A DNA stretch of 55,624 nucleotides from Methanothermobacter thermautotrophicus (GCF_014889545.1 NZ_QKOF01000007.1:1-55624); one strand, 5' to 3'. Shown: positions 45,263 to 54,505, numbered from the stretch's first letter. Translations and numbers: made by a program. The notes: generated by a model from the sequence alone, not told the origin.

Positions 45263-45651
45263 TCCTCATCGATGTCCCGGAGTTTAAGCGTGCGCTGGAT
45301 GTCCATGGCCATGGCATCACAGTCAGCCTTTATTGCCTCAAGGTGGGCCAGGAGACGTTCCTTCTCATGGTTGATCCTTTCAATGTTCTTGTAGGGGTAT
45401 ATGCACTCCTTGAGCATTTCATATTCCACTGTTGCATAGGGGTACTGGTTCAGCTGGGTGCAGACCCTTTCAAGGATCTCACCGAGGAACTTGTTCATTT
45501 CAACCTTGACCCTCTCACGTATCATCTTATCGCTGTCAAGGTGCTGCTTCATCAGCCTGACAACCTCTGCCTTTGCAAAGGGTAATTCCTCAGTTTCCTC
45601 TTCAGTTTCAGTGATATCAGCATTATTATTCTGAAACTCTTCATTTTCCAT
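45259..45651 (-). CDS. Possible divergent histone-fold protein with coiled-coil tail
   Basis: This 130-residue protein has an acidic N-terminal tail, then [17 protein letters not shown], a turn and a long helix ([20 protein letters not shown]) ending near a turn and a third helix ([15 protein letters not shown]), then a charged C-terminal helix of about 40 residues. The first part resembles archaeal histones (ELPIAPIGRIIKDAG, then a long central helix), and the C-terminal helix resembles a coiled coil. Basic DNA-binding residues are few. ATG 45651 follows GGAGGTTG. It converges with the ZPR1 gene (4-nt overlap). A helical regulator unrelated to histones is the alternative. Confidence 0.6.
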   Translation of the reverse strand: MENEEFQNNNADITETEEETEELPFAKAEVVRLMKQHLDSDKMIRERVKVEMNKFLGEILERVCTQLNQYPYATVEYEMLKECIYPYKNIERINHEKERLLAHLEAIKADCDAMAMDIQRTLKLRDIDED

Positions 45652-45790
45652 AATTTCAACCTCCAATGAACTATATCTGGGTCAAGGTATATAAATCTAT
45701 TCCATATCCTTGAAGAAACCATCAATTATAATTATTAAGTGGAGGGTTCGGATTAATTAAATTGATGGTTTCAATCACCAGAATCAAAAT

Positions 45791-46630
45791 TCATTTTAGT
45801 TCCCTTATTTCAAGGCTGAGGTCAACTGGACAGGCTGAAGAGGTTATAAAGCCCATTGATATAACTTCGACACCAGTGGATGCGTAATCTTCAATATTAT
45901 CAGGTTTAATGCCCCCTGATGCCTCAACTATAACATCACCCCTGAGTCCGCGCCCTTCAAGTTCCTCCAGGGTATTCCTGATTGTATCAGGTGACATGTT
46001 ATCAAGGAGTATTATGTCAGCTCCGGCCTCAGCCGCCCTCACAGCATCATCCGAACTCTCAACCTCCACCTCAACCTTCTTTGTGAAACTCACATGGTCC
46101 CTCACACGCCTAACCGCATCCTCAATGCTGCCCACAATGGCTATGTGATTATCCTTGATCATTGCACAGTCATCAAGCCGGAATCGGTGGGTGTCTCCTC
46201 CACCAATCCTGACAGCCTGTTTCTCAAACCACTGAAGACCAGGCGTCGTTTTCCTTGTGGCCGCTATCCTTATACCCCCATTCACCGCCCTGGCCCTCTG
46301 AAGCATTTTCCGTGTAAGGGTCGCTATACCGCTCATCTTCATCATGAGGTTCAGCATGGTCCTCTCAACCATAAGGATATCCATGGCATCCCCCTCAAGG
46401 GTTAGAAGGCGCTCACCGGCCTTTATGGTATCACCATCATCCTTCCACCGGATCAGGGATATGGAGAACTCCCGGGCCATCATCTCCGCAACATCAACAC
46501 CCGCAACAACTCCATCTTCCCTGGAAACGACATCAGCGACCACCTCTGTTCCCCTTTCAATGAGTGCCTCCGTTGTTATATCCTCAAATCCAACATCGGC
46601 CCTGATCATCTCCCTGATAATATCAATCAT
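45791..46630 (-). CDS. nadC: Nicotinate-nucleotide diphosphorylase (quinolinate PRTase)
   Basis: NadC converts quinolinate and PRPP to nicotinate mononucleotide in NAD synthesis. The 279-residue protein shows ADVGFEDITTEALI, MVERTMLNLMMKMSGIAT, IAATRKTTPGLQWFEKQAVR, GGGDTHRFRLDDCAMIKDNH and VEVESSDDAVRAAEAGADII, all family signatures. Length is normal. ATG behind GGGGATC. nadA, the preceding enzyme, is 3.6 kb away on the other strand. Confidence 0.96.
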   Translation of the reverse strand: MIDIIREMIRADVGFEDITTEALIERGTEVVADVVSREDGVVAGVDVAEMMAREFSISLIRWKDDGDTIKAGERLLTLEGDAMDILMVERTMLNLMMKMSGIATLTRKMLQRARAVNGGIRIAATRKTTPGLQWFEKQAVRIGGGDTHRFRLDDCAMIKDNHIAIVGSIEDAVRRVRDHVSFTKKVEVEVESSDDAVRAAEAGADIILLDNMSPDTIRNTLEELEGRGLRGDVIVEASGGIKPDNIEDYASTGVEVISMGFITSSACPVDLSLEIRELK

Positions 46631-46725
46631 AAAGATCCCCTAAATTAATATAAAGGGAAGAATTATAAATCTTATGTCCAGCAGGGAGATCTGGAAAAGA
46701 AGAGCATTTATGAAAGAGGGATAGG

Positions 46726-47646
46726 ATGGAAGTGACATTCCTTGGCACATCATCAGCGGTTCCATCGAAAAACAGGAACCACACCTCCATAGCCCTCCGC
46801 ATACCCGGTGAAGTATTCCTCTTTGACTGCGGTGAGGGGACCCAGAGGCAGATGGCCCTTGCAGGGATCAGTCCCATGAAGGTTACAAGGATATTCATAA
46901 CACACCTCCACGGGGACCACATACTCGGAATACCTGGAATGATACAGTCCATGGGCTTCAGGGGGCGTGAAGAAGCCCTTGACATCTATGGCCCCCCCGG
47001 TATCCATGAGTTGCATGAGTGCATAATGAAGATGGGCTACTTCACCCTCGACTTCGATATCAACGTCCATGAGGTCAGGGGCGGTAACGTTATTGAGGAG
47101 GAGGATTACCGTGTCACCTCAGCCCCGGCCTCCCACTCAGTCTTCAACCTCGCATACTGCTTCGAAGAGAAGAAGAGGCCCAGGTTCCTCAGGGAAAAGG
47201 CCATTGCACTGGGACTCAAACCAGGCCCAGCCTTTGGGAAGCTACACAGAGGCATGCCTGTAAGGGTCGGTGATCGGGTTATAATGCCTGATGAGGTTCT
47301 AGGAAGCCCCAGGAAGGGTGTGAAGGTATGTTACTCGGGGGACACTCGCCCCTGTGAGTCTGTTATAAAACTTGCAGAGGGTGCGGACCTCCTTATACAT
47401 GAATCAACACTGGAGGCGGGTAGTGAGGATAAGGCCGCTGAAAGCGGGCACTCAACCGCCAGAGAAGCTGCAGAGGTTGCAAAATCAGCAGGAGTGAAGA
47501 GACTGATACTCACACACCTCAGCACGCGCTACAAGCGCACTGAGGTTATCCTGGAAGCTGCCAGGGAGGTATTCCCCATGACCGAGGTTGCTGATGACCT
47601 TATGACGGTGGAGGTGAAGGCTGATGACTCCTCTCCCGACAGTTGA
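46726..47646 (+). CDS. rnz: Ribonuclease Z
   Basis: RNase Z cuts the 3' trailer of pre-tRNA. The 306-residue metallo-beta-lactamase-fold protein has EVTFLGTSSAVPSKNRNHTS, the zinc motif FITHLHGDHILGIPG, APASHSVFNLAYCFEE, VCYSGDTRPCESV, IHESTLE and LILTHLSTRY. Length matches short-form archaeal RNase Z. It overlaps the start of the mscS-like gene by 23 nt. Confidence 0.96.
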   Translation: MEVTFLGTSSAVPSKNRNHTSIALRIPGEVFLFDCGEGTQRQMALAGISPMKVTRIFITHLHGDHILGIPGMIQSMGFRGREEALDIYGPPGIHELHECIMKMGYFTLDFDINVHEVRGGNVIEEEDYRVTSAPASHSVFNLAYCFEEKKRPRFLREKAIALGLKPGPAFGKLHRGMPVRVGDRVIMPDEVLGSPRKGVKVCYSGDTRPCESVIKLAEGADLLIHESTLEAGSEDKAAESGHSTAREAAEVAKSAGVKRLILTHLSTRYKRTEVILEAAREVFPMTEVADDLMTVEVKADDSSPDS

Positions 47647-48370
47647 AAGCATTCTAATAATAACTGTAACCGTGATGGCGGCTGTCCTCCTTGTTAAGTG
47701 GACGTCCTACTTCCTGAGGAAATCCGCCAGAAAATGGGAACTGGACCTAACACTCATACAGGTCATCAATGACATAATAAAGTACAGTGTTTATTTCATC
47801 GCAGCAAGTATAGTCCTTCGGGAACTCGGCATCGATATAACTGCAATAACCGTCAGCCTGGGAATAGCCGGTGTTTCAGTGGGTTTTGCATCAAGGGACA
47901 TAATATCCAACTTCATATCGGGGATGTTCATCCTTGCAGATAAGAGTTTCAGGGTGGGTGACACCATAGAGGTTGCCGGCCAGCGCGGAAGGGTCAGGAA
48001 AGTTGGATTCAGGACAACGACTATAGAAACTCCAGAGGCAGGGTTAGTGACGGTTCCAAACTCCACCTTCTCAAAAACAGCCTATGTGAATTACAGCGCT
48101 GAGGACCGGAGGAGGGTTGAACTGAGGGTCAACCTTGACTATGACATCGACCTGGAGAGATTTGAATCCGATGTGAAGGACGTCCTCATGAGGGTTCCCG
48201 GCATACTGAAGGACCCTGAACCCGGACTGATCATACTGGAATTCACTGATACAGGCATCAGCGCCAAGGTAACTGCCTGGATACCTGATCCTGACAGGGT
48301 GACAAGATACAGGTCCGTGCTTGCTGCTCATGTGAAAAAAATCCTGAGGAAACACAGAGAAGGGTCATGA
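47624..48370 (+). CDS. mscS: MscS-family mechanosensitive channel
   Basis: This 248-residue protein has three membrane segments (about residues 5-25, 45-65 and 70-95) and the MscS core: GIAGVSVGFASRDIISNFIS (pore helix TM3), SFRVGDTIEVAGQRGRVRKV (beta domain) and ETPEAGLVTVPNSTFSKTAY. Such channels release solutes on osmotic downshock, relevant to a cell with cyclic 2,3-diphosphoglycerate at high concentration. It overlaps rnz by 23 nt and is followed immediately by the sortase gene. Confidence 0.92.
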   Translation: MTPLPTVESILIITVTVMAAVLLVKWTSYFLRKSARKWELDLTLIQVINDIIKYSVYFIAASIVLRELGIDITAITVSLGIAGVSVGFASRDIISNFISGMFILADKSFRVGDTIEVAGQRGRVRKVGFRTTTIETPEAGLVTVPNSTFSKTAYVNYSAEDRRRVELRVNLDYDIDLERFESDVKDVLMRVPGILKDPEPGLIILEFTDTGISAKVTAWIPDPDRVTRYRSVLAAHVKKILRKHREGS

Positions 48371-48970
48371 ATGAAAAAAACAGGACTCTACGCATCTCTC
48401 ATATGCCTTTTTTTCATCATGTTAAGTTCGGGTATAATAATAAAGGGATTGGAGGACTACAAGGCCCTTGAAAGATCGAGGGCCCACCTTGAGAATTACA
48501 AGAACGCCCCAAGGGAACTCTTTGACCCTGCGCCCAGCAGCAGCGCAGGTTCCAGGGGCCCGGTCATTGGAAAGCTCATCATACCCCGCATAGGGGTCAG
48601 TTGCTGGATAAGGGAGGACACCGTCAACGCCTATGAATCAGTGTATCACTATCCCGAAAGCGTTATGCCAGGATCCAGCGGGGAGTGCGGAATCCTCGGG
48701 CACAGGACAACCTACTCAGGGCCCTTCAGAAGGATTGGAATGCTGAGGAAGGGTGACCAGGTGATAATAGAGGATGCATCATCCTCCATCCGCTACATCT
48801 ACACAGTGACATCCAATGGTGATGATATAAGGTGGGATTACAAAACGAACCCTGTGAGGTTTTCCCAGGGCGGGGATGCCAGGCTAATGCTCATAACATG
48901 TTATCCCCCAGGTCAGAAGAAGGCTGCGTGGATAACACACTGCAAACTTGTAAAGAAGGAGAACATCTAA
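48371..48970 (+). CDS. Sortase-like transpeptidase
   Basis: This 199-residue protein has an N-terminal membrane anchor (YASLICLFFIMLSSGIIIKG) and an extracytoplasmic sortase domain with IGKLIIPRIGVSCWI, catalytic His in GILGHRTTYSGPFR and catalytic Cys in LMLITCYPPG. The Arg usually found about ten residues after the Cys is not evident; the stretch reads GQKKAAWITHCKLV. It would join surface proteins to the cell wall (pseudomurein in this group). It begins directly after the mscS stop, and the roadblock-domain gene follows. A candidate substrate lies at 52.5 kb. Confidence 0.85.
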   Translation: MKKTGLYASLICLFFIMLSSGIIIKGLEDYKALERSRAHLENYKNAPRELFDPAPSSSAGSRGPVIGKLIIPRIGVSCWIREDTVNAYESVYHYPESVMPGSSGECGILGHRTTYSGPFRRIGMLRKGDQVIIEDASSSIRYIYTVTSNGDDIRWDYKTNPVRFSQGGDARLMLITCYPPGQKKAAWITHCKLVKKENI

Positions 48971-48984
48971 GCGGGGGTTTTAGA

Positions 48985-50052
48985 ATAATTGAAGATATAA
49001 TTGGTGAAATCCTGGAAATTGATGGCGTTGAGGGGGTTATCCTAATAGATGGGTCAGGCCAGATCATCTACGGTGCTGGATCCTTCAGCAGGGAGGTGGG
49101 GTCAATGGCCCAGGTGATGGCCGAGGCCTCAGGTAAACTCATAAACCGGGCAGGTCAGGGGGAATACCGGTCTGCTGTGATGGAGTTCCCTGGCGGGAAG
49201 ATGGTGCTCCTGAACGACAGCCACCAGCTACTTGTAATGGCTGATAGGAGATCCAATCTTGGGAGAATCATCCTTCTTGCAAGGAAGACCATGAGCAGGC
49301 TCTCAGAACCTGGCATGGCCAGTGAACTGGCTTCCCTGAAGACGGCCATTGCCCCTGATAGGGATGAGGCTACAGTTGCACAACCGGAATACACTGCTGT
49401 TAGAGTAAGGTCCGAAATCAGCGAGGTTGAAGATTCAGATGTATCTGAGACGCTCCTATCTGATGCTCCGGCAGATTCAGCTGAATCTGAGGCCATGGAT
49501 GATGAAGATGGGATGGTCGCCAGGGTCCCTGAGGGTGACCGTGAACCCCTGGAATCACCCGGAATACCTGAGGTCAAACCTCCACTCTCACTACCTGAAC
49601 TGAGACCCCTTGATGTCCCGGATGACCCGGAGGGACAGATTGAAGTCGCCCTCACCATCTACGAGCACGTACTCCTTGCAATGTCAATAGGGGCCAGCAA
49701 GATAATGGGAGTTGCCCCGGCAGGTGGGATGCTCAGAAAGTCCCTTCCATACAGCGAATGTCCTGAAACACTGCGGGACGTGAATGTGCTTGGAAGCGCG
49801 TCCCTGAACTTCAGGAGGCTGAGAGAGAACATTGAAGCCTCGGGTCACAGCCTCGAGAAGATTAAAGAGGACTTCGAGAGGATAATCGCGTCCATAACAG
49901 AAAATTATGGTCGTGTTATGGGATATGATGCATTCAGGGGGATGATAAGGCCAGAATTCAAGAGGATCCACCGGGCCTACAGTGCTGCCATGGATGAACT
50001 TGGAATAACAGGGACCATTCACCCTGAGCTGAGGAAGATCTGGGAGGAATGA
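48985..50052 (+). CDS. Roadblock-domain protein with acidic linker, unusual start
   Basis: This protein has an N-terminal roadblock/LC7-like domain (IIEDIIGEILEIDGVEGVIL, GQIIYGAGSFSREVG, SHQLLVMADRRSNLGRIILL), an acidic Ser/Asp/Glu/Pro-rich linker (about 120 residues) and a C-terminal helical domain of about 140 residues (FRRLRENIEASGHSLEKIKE). No ATG, GTG or TTG in frame lies between the sortase stop and the roadblock domain. The coordinates assume initiation near ATA 48985/ATT 48988; an ATG at 48898 or 48832 inside the sortase gene is the alternative. Function unknown. Confidence 0.72.
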   Translation: MIEDIIGEILEIDGVEGVILIDGSGQIIYGAGSFSREVGSMAQVMAEASGKLINRAGQGEYRSAVMEFPGGKMVLLNDSHQLLVMADRRSNLGRIILLARKTMSRLSEPGMASELASLKTAIAPDRDEATVAQPEYTAVRVRSEISEVEDSDVSETLLSDAPADSAESEAMDDEDGMVARVPEGDREPLESPGIPEVKPPLSLPELRPLDVPDDPEGQIEVALTIYEHVLLAMSIGASKIMGVAPAGGMLRKSLPYSECPETLRDVNVLGSASLNFRRLRENIEASGHSLEKIKEDFERIIASITENYGRVMGYDAFRGMIRPEFKRIHRAYSAAMDELGITGTIHPELRKIWEE

Positions 50053-50080
50053 TTCCCTTCCCCGGAAGCCCAGATTAAAA

Positions 50081-50150
50081 ACTTTATAAAGGGCAACACC
50101 GACAATAAAACCCGCCCAGAGCCCAGCCCCCATGGAAAGCTTTATAAAAC
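50081..50150 (+). promoter_or_regulatory. Two TATA-like boxes upstream of nadA
   Basis: ACTTTATAAA at 50081-50090 and TTTATAAAAC at 50141-50150 both look like TATA boxes. The second would give a nadA leader of about 45 nt. The first would give a longer leader or a short separate transcript of about 60 nt; no structure is evident. Confidence 0.5.
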
Positions 50151-50219
50151 ATGAAATACTATTAAATAAATGCATTGATTCTTAATTTTTACTTATGATA
50201 ACTCTCAGTAGGGACGCTT

Positions 50220-51134
50220 ATGTTAAATCAGCTGCAAAGAGATATTCTAAGGTTGAAGAAGGAGAAAAATGCAATTATACTCGCCCATAATTATCAGAGG
50301 AGAGAGATACAGGAGATTGCAGATTTTAAAGGGGATTCTCTTGAGCTCTGTGTTGAGGCATCCAGGATAGAGGGGAAGGATATTGTCGTCTTCTGTGGAG
50401 TAGACTTCATGGCCGAGACAGCCTACATACTTAACCCTGATAAGAAGATCCTGATACCTGACAGGGGCGCTGAGTGTCCCATGGCACACATGCTCAGTGC
50501 CGAGGACGTTAGGATGGCCAGGAAGAGGTACCCTGATGCCGCCGTTGTCCTCTATGTTAACACACTTGCAGAGGCGAAGGCCGAGGCTGATATCCTCTGT
50601 ACATCAGCCAATGCCGTCAGGGTCGTTGAAAGCCTGGATGAAGACCTGGTTCTCTTCGGACCCGACAGGAACCTTGCATGGTACGTCCAGCAGCACACAG
50701 ACAAAACCGTGATACCCATACCCGAGGAGGGACACTGCTATGTCCACAAGATGTTCACGGCCGGGGATGTTATGGCTGCAAGGGAAAAGTATCCCGAAGC
50801 CGAGCTCCTCATACACCCTGAATGTGACCCGGAGGTCCAGGAACTTGCTGATCACATTCTGAGCACCGGGGGAATGCTCCGCAGGGTCCTTGAATCAGAT
50901 GGTGAGAGTTTCATAATCGGTACAGAGGTTGACATGAGCACCCGCATCAGCCTTGAATCGGACAAGAGGACTATACCCCTCCTTGAAGAGGCCATATGTG
51001 AGAACATGAAACTCCACACACTAGAGAAGGTTAAAAATTCCCTGATAAATGAGGAATTTGTTGTTACGGTTCCTGATGAAATCGCCAGAAGGGCCAGGAG
51101 GGCTGTTGAGAGGATGATCGAAGTATCAAAATAG
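50220..51134 (+). CDS. nadA: Quinolinate synthase
   Basis: NadA condenses iminoaspartate and dihydroxyacetone phosphate to quinolinate with a [4Fe-4S] cluster. The 304-residue protein has NAIILAHNYQRREIQEIADF, VVFCGVDFMAETAYIL, RGAECPMAHML, EGHCYVHKMFTAGDV and LLIHPECDPEVQELAD, supplying the three cluster cysteines. Length fits the archaeal type. ATG start with AGGGA upstream. Confidence 0.96.
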   Translation: MLNQLQRDILRLKKEKNAIILAHNYQRREIQEIADFKGDSLELCVEASRIEGKDIVVFCGVDFMAETAYILNPDKKILIPDRGAECPMAHMLSAEDVRMARKRYPDAAVVLYVNTLAEAKAEADILCTSANAVRVVESLDEDLVLFGPDRNLAWYVQQHTDKTVIPIPEEGHCYVHKMFTAGDVMAAREKYPEAELLIHPECDPEVQELADHILSTGGMLRRVLESDGESFIIGTEVDMSTRISLESDKRTIPLLEEAICENMKLHTLEKVKNSLINEEFVVTVPDEIARRARRAVERMIEVSK

Positions 51135-51192
51135 AGATCATATCCGCTGGCCACATTCTGTACTGATATATGATCAAACTATCAAAATGGAG

Positions 51193-52296
51193 TCATACCC
51201 TCACAAGATGGTACCTTCGTGATCCAAGGCCAATCTCTTCGGCATAAACCAGCTGGTAACCTGAATCAACCTTGGCCCAGACCCCCCTGAACTTATCGGC
51301 TCCCTCCTCAAAATTCTTCTCAAGCATGGATCCCATGAGGCCCGCCTGCTGGTTCACAAGATCGTAACTTGCAGCATCCATTGCAACGGGATCATTCGAG
51401 GCCAGTATCCCTATATCCGGTACGATGGGATAATCACTCCAGGCCACGCAGTCACAGTCAGGTGTTATGTTTGTAAGGAAATTGAAGTATGCAACCTTGC
51501 CCTCCTTACCTTTAATGGCTCCAAGTGAATATTCCATCATTCTCTCAATGAAGATCGGTATATCATCCTCCCAGTTAAGATCATAGACCTCATTTGGGCA
51601 GCTGTCCATGCAGTTCATACATGCTATGCACCCATCATAGTCTATCCTGGCACCATCCCCGGTGAGGTTGATGGCCTCCACCGGACACGCCTCCACACAG
51701 ACGCCGCAAAGGTTACAGTCACCTATTATTACGGGTTTTGCGCACTCATGCTGTTCCATTTTCCCGTGGATCGTTGCACATCCCATCGCAAGGTTTTTAA
51801 GGGCGCCTCCAAAACCGCTCATCCCGTGACCCTTAAAATGGGACACCACAACCATCCCGGAGGATTCATAGATGTCACCAGCTATCTTCACAGTATCAAA
51901 ATGCTTCTGATTCACCTCCACGAGCCTCTCATTCCCCCCATGGAGTCCATCCGCGATTATAAGTGGAGCCCCGACAACGGAATAGTCAAAACCATTCATT
52001 ACTGCGGTAACAAGGTGATCAACTGAATCATGCCTCGAACCATGATACAGTGTATTTGTATCTGTTAAAAAAACCTTCCCTGATCTGTCTTTAACCCTAT
52101 CGACAATGTGCCTTAAAAGAACGGGACTTATAAAAGAATCATTCCCCCTTTCCCCAAAGTGGACCTTCACGGCCACCACATCATCCTCTGAGAAGATATT
52201 CCCACATACCCTCTCAAAGAGCTTCCTTATTTTACTCCCCTTATTCTCATCAGCAGACCTCGCCCTAAGGTCTGCAAAGTAAACCTTAGATGCCAC
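51193..52296 (-). CDS. DUF362 protein with 2[4Fe-4S] ferredoxin domain
   Basis: This 367-residue protein combines a DUF362 domain (VAVKVHFGERGNDSFISPVL, SHFKGHGMSGFGGALKNLAM, HECAKP) with a ferredoxin insert (CNLCGVCVEACP and CIACMNCMDSCP, about residues 193-235) and more DUF362 sequence after it. The role is unknown; such proteins occur across anaerobes. GTG start 7 nt after GGAGGG; TATA-like GGTTATATATTG upstream at about 52331-52342. Confidence 0.9.
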   Translation of the reverse strand: MASKVYFADLRARSADENKGSKIRKLFERVCGNIFSEDDVVAVKVHFGERGNDSFISPVLLRHIVDRVKDRSGKVFLTDTNTLYHGSRHDSVDHLVTAVMNGFDYSVVGAPLIIADGLHGGNERLVEVNQKHFDTVKIAGDIYESSGMVVVSHFKGHGMSGFGGALKNLAMGCATIHGKMEQHECAKPVIIGDCNLCGVCVEACPVEAINLTGDGARIDYDGCIACMNCMDSCPNEVYDLNWEDDIPIFIERMMEYSLGAIKGKEGKVAYFNFLTNITPDCDCVAWSDYPIVPDIGILASNDPVAMDAASYDLVNQQAGLMGSMLEKNFEEGADKFRGVWAKVDSGYQLVYAEEIGLGSRRYHLVRV

Positions 52297-52456
52297 AGAA
52301 CATCCCTCCTGTAAGAGATATCTTCAAAACAATATATAACCACATCTACTCCCACTGAAGACCCTTTCAGAGCACTTCAAAGAAAGTGAGACAAGAATGC
52401 AGTGCAAAGTATTAAATGTAATCCATTGACATATTTACACCTAGAAGGTGGAGAAT

Positions 52457-54472
52457 TTGAATAAAACCAGTTCTAAATTTTATAGAGGACTTTTTCTGGT
52501 TGCTATTTGTCTTTTCTGTGCAGGTAATGCATCGGCAACCCAGTGGGATGTGGGTTCAGGGCAGATCTACACCTCAATCCAGGCAGCAATTGATAATTCC
52601 AGTACCCTGGACGGTGACGTCATAAATGTGCACGGTGGAACCTATCATGAGGATGTTACCGTGAACAAAAAACTCATAATCCAGGCTAATAACGGCGATC
52701 ATGTGGAAATAAACCCGGCTAACACAGCATTCGCCCTGGTAAACGAGGGTACTGGTGATGGCAGCGGAAGCACCATAAGGGGGTTCATAATAAACAGTCC
52801 TCCCCATGGTGTTGGGGTTAATATAAGTGCAGATAACTGTAAAATTGAAAATAACCGGATTAATGGTGGTAAAACAGGGATTGCTGTTTCGGGATGCAAC
52901 ACAACAATCCTAAATAACGTTATTTCTGGTCCCCATGAGAATGGCATATTTGCTAACATTTCCCAGGGTTTCTTCACGGTTTCAGGGAACCGAATATTGA
53001 ATATGGATGGTGATGGAATCCTCTGTGGGGTTACTGTTTCAACGAACGGGACCTTAGACAGTTTTAATCTCAGTGGGAACACACTGTCAAATATAAGTAC
53101 CTCTGATGGTGCCATATTCGGATTACAGCTTGGAAAAAGTAAGGGTGCAGGTGGAAACCCCGAACTGGCCAATGTGGTTAATCTGGTGGTTACCGGGAAC
53201 ATCATCGATGGTTTAACCGCCTTCAGTGCCATTATGGGGATTGAAATAGTCAGTGACAGCGCCAATGCCCTCATATCCGCTAATGATATCTCTAATCTAC
53301 ATGGTTCTGCCAGCAGTTCAGTCTATGCACTCGAAGCTGCCATAGTGGGAAACGGTACCGTTGAGATCTCCAGGAATATAATATCCCATATAGTGGCGGG
53401 GCAACAGGCAGTTGGTATGGTGATCGTTGCCATGGGTGACCTGAAACTGGAGGGTAACCTTGTCTCAGGTATCAGCGAAGCCAGCGCATCGGTGGCCATG
53501 TTAGGTCTGGGCCTTTTAAATAATGCGACCCTGAAAAATAACATTGCTTCAGATATCACCTCCCCGGGTGTGGCTGCAGGTATTGTGGGTGTTGCCCTTG
53601 CACATCTTGAAATGATCCATAACATGGTAAATGGAGTAAATGGAACCCGTGACGTTTCCCTGGTGGCTGCTGGCTTTAACACCACGAGGGTTACCGGTAA
53701 CAACATAGAAGGGGACGGTGAAGGGATAGGTATTGTCATCTGCTCACCCAGCGGAACCATAAACTACAACCGCATCGCCAGTTACGAATATTACATCCAG
53801 AACTTTTTATTTTCCAACTTCGGGCCCAGCATCGATGAAATGCTTAAACCCCTTGATGATGCCATTAAAAAGCATCCAGAACTGGAGCCCATCCTGAAGC
53901 CCATAAGGGACGACCTGGACAGACTCTTTCATCAGCTGGAAAACAGTAACACCAGTGCCTGCTACAACTGGTATGGCACCAACAGTCCAGATACCGCTAA
54001 ATTCTTCCCTGGCAATGGAACCCTGAATTATTATCCCTGGCTGGTTCTGAACATCGACGCCACTCCATCCATAATAAGCCAGGGTGGAAAGTCAACCCTT
54101 ACCGCCACTGTCTACCATGATGTGGCTGGTGGTGATCACAGTAAGGATGCCGCACTCTTCTTCAGCGGCCCAAGGGTGACCTTCACAACCAGCCTGGGGA
54201 ACCTGGGTAGTAAATCCATAACAGTCCCCTGGACCAACGGTATGGCCATTACGGTTTTAAGGGCTGATGAAGGTCCCGGTACTGCCACAGTAACCGCCTC
54301 AGACTACCAGCTCGTTCAAACCACTGTAACTATCCGGGGATATCCAGGTCCTGCTAACAGAACAAACACCACCACCGTCGTTGGGATGGAGACAACGGGT
54401 TCACCAGTTGCAGGGATCATAATATCCATTCTTCTGGTTCTTGGAGGCTTAACATCCGCCCGAAGACTTTAA
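52457..54472 (+). CDS. Surface beta-helix protein (adhesin-like) with C-terminal anchor
   Basis: This 671-residue exported protein has a signal peptide (KFYRGLFLVAICLFCAGNAS, ending near ASA), then about 400 residues of right-handed beta-helix repeats with the N-N-x-I/V pattern (CKIENNRING, TTILNNVISG, FTVSGNRIL), a spacer, an Ig-like or invasin-like domain (SIISQGGKSTLTATVYHD, GTATVTASDY) and a C-terminal TGSPVAGIIISILLVLGGLT plus SARRL. Many Asn-x-Ser/Thr sites suggest N-glycosylation. TTG 52457 is preferred, since GTG 52448 falls inside the ribosome binding site. The tail resembles a sorting signal: short motif, membrane segment, basic end. Confidence 0.85.
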   Translation: MNKTSSKFYRGLFLVAICLFCAGNASATQWDVGSGQIYTSIQAAIDNSSTLDGDVINVHGGTYHEDVTVNKKLIIQANNGDHVEINPANTAFALVNEGTGDGSGSTIRGFIINSPPHGVGVNISADNCKIENNRINGGKTGIAVSGCNTTILNNVISGPHENGIFANISQGFFTVSGNRILNMDGDGILCGVTVSTNGTLDSFNLSGNTLSNISTSDGAIFGLQLGKSKGAGGNPELANVVNLVVTGNIIDGLTAFSAIMGIEIVSDSANALISANDISNLHGSASSSVYALEAAIVGNGTVEISRNIISHIVAGQQAVGMVIVAMGDLKLEGNLVSGISEASASVAMLGLGLLNNATLKNNIASDITSPGVAAGIVGVALAHLEMIHNMVNGVNGTRDVSLVAAGFNTTRVTGNNIEGDGEGIGIVICSPSGTINYNRIASYEYYIQNFLFSNFGPSIDEMLKPLDDAIKKHPELEPILKPIRDDLDRLFHQLENSNTSACYNWYGTNSPDTAKFFPGNGTLNYYPWLVLNIDATPSIISQGGKSTLTATVYHDVAGGDHSKDAALFFSGPRVTFTTSLGNLGSKSITVPWTNGMAITVLRADEGPGTATVTASDYQLVQTTVTIRGYPGPANRTNTTTVVGMETTGSPVAGIIISILLVLGGLTSARRL

Positions 54473-54474
54473 TC

Positions 54475-54505
54475 ACCCCTTTTTTTATAAATTACTTTTT
54501 AATTT
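54475..54505 (+). terminator. T-rich terminator after the surface protein
   Basis: Runs of seven and five T occur within 30 nt after the stop codon. Confidence 0.45.
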
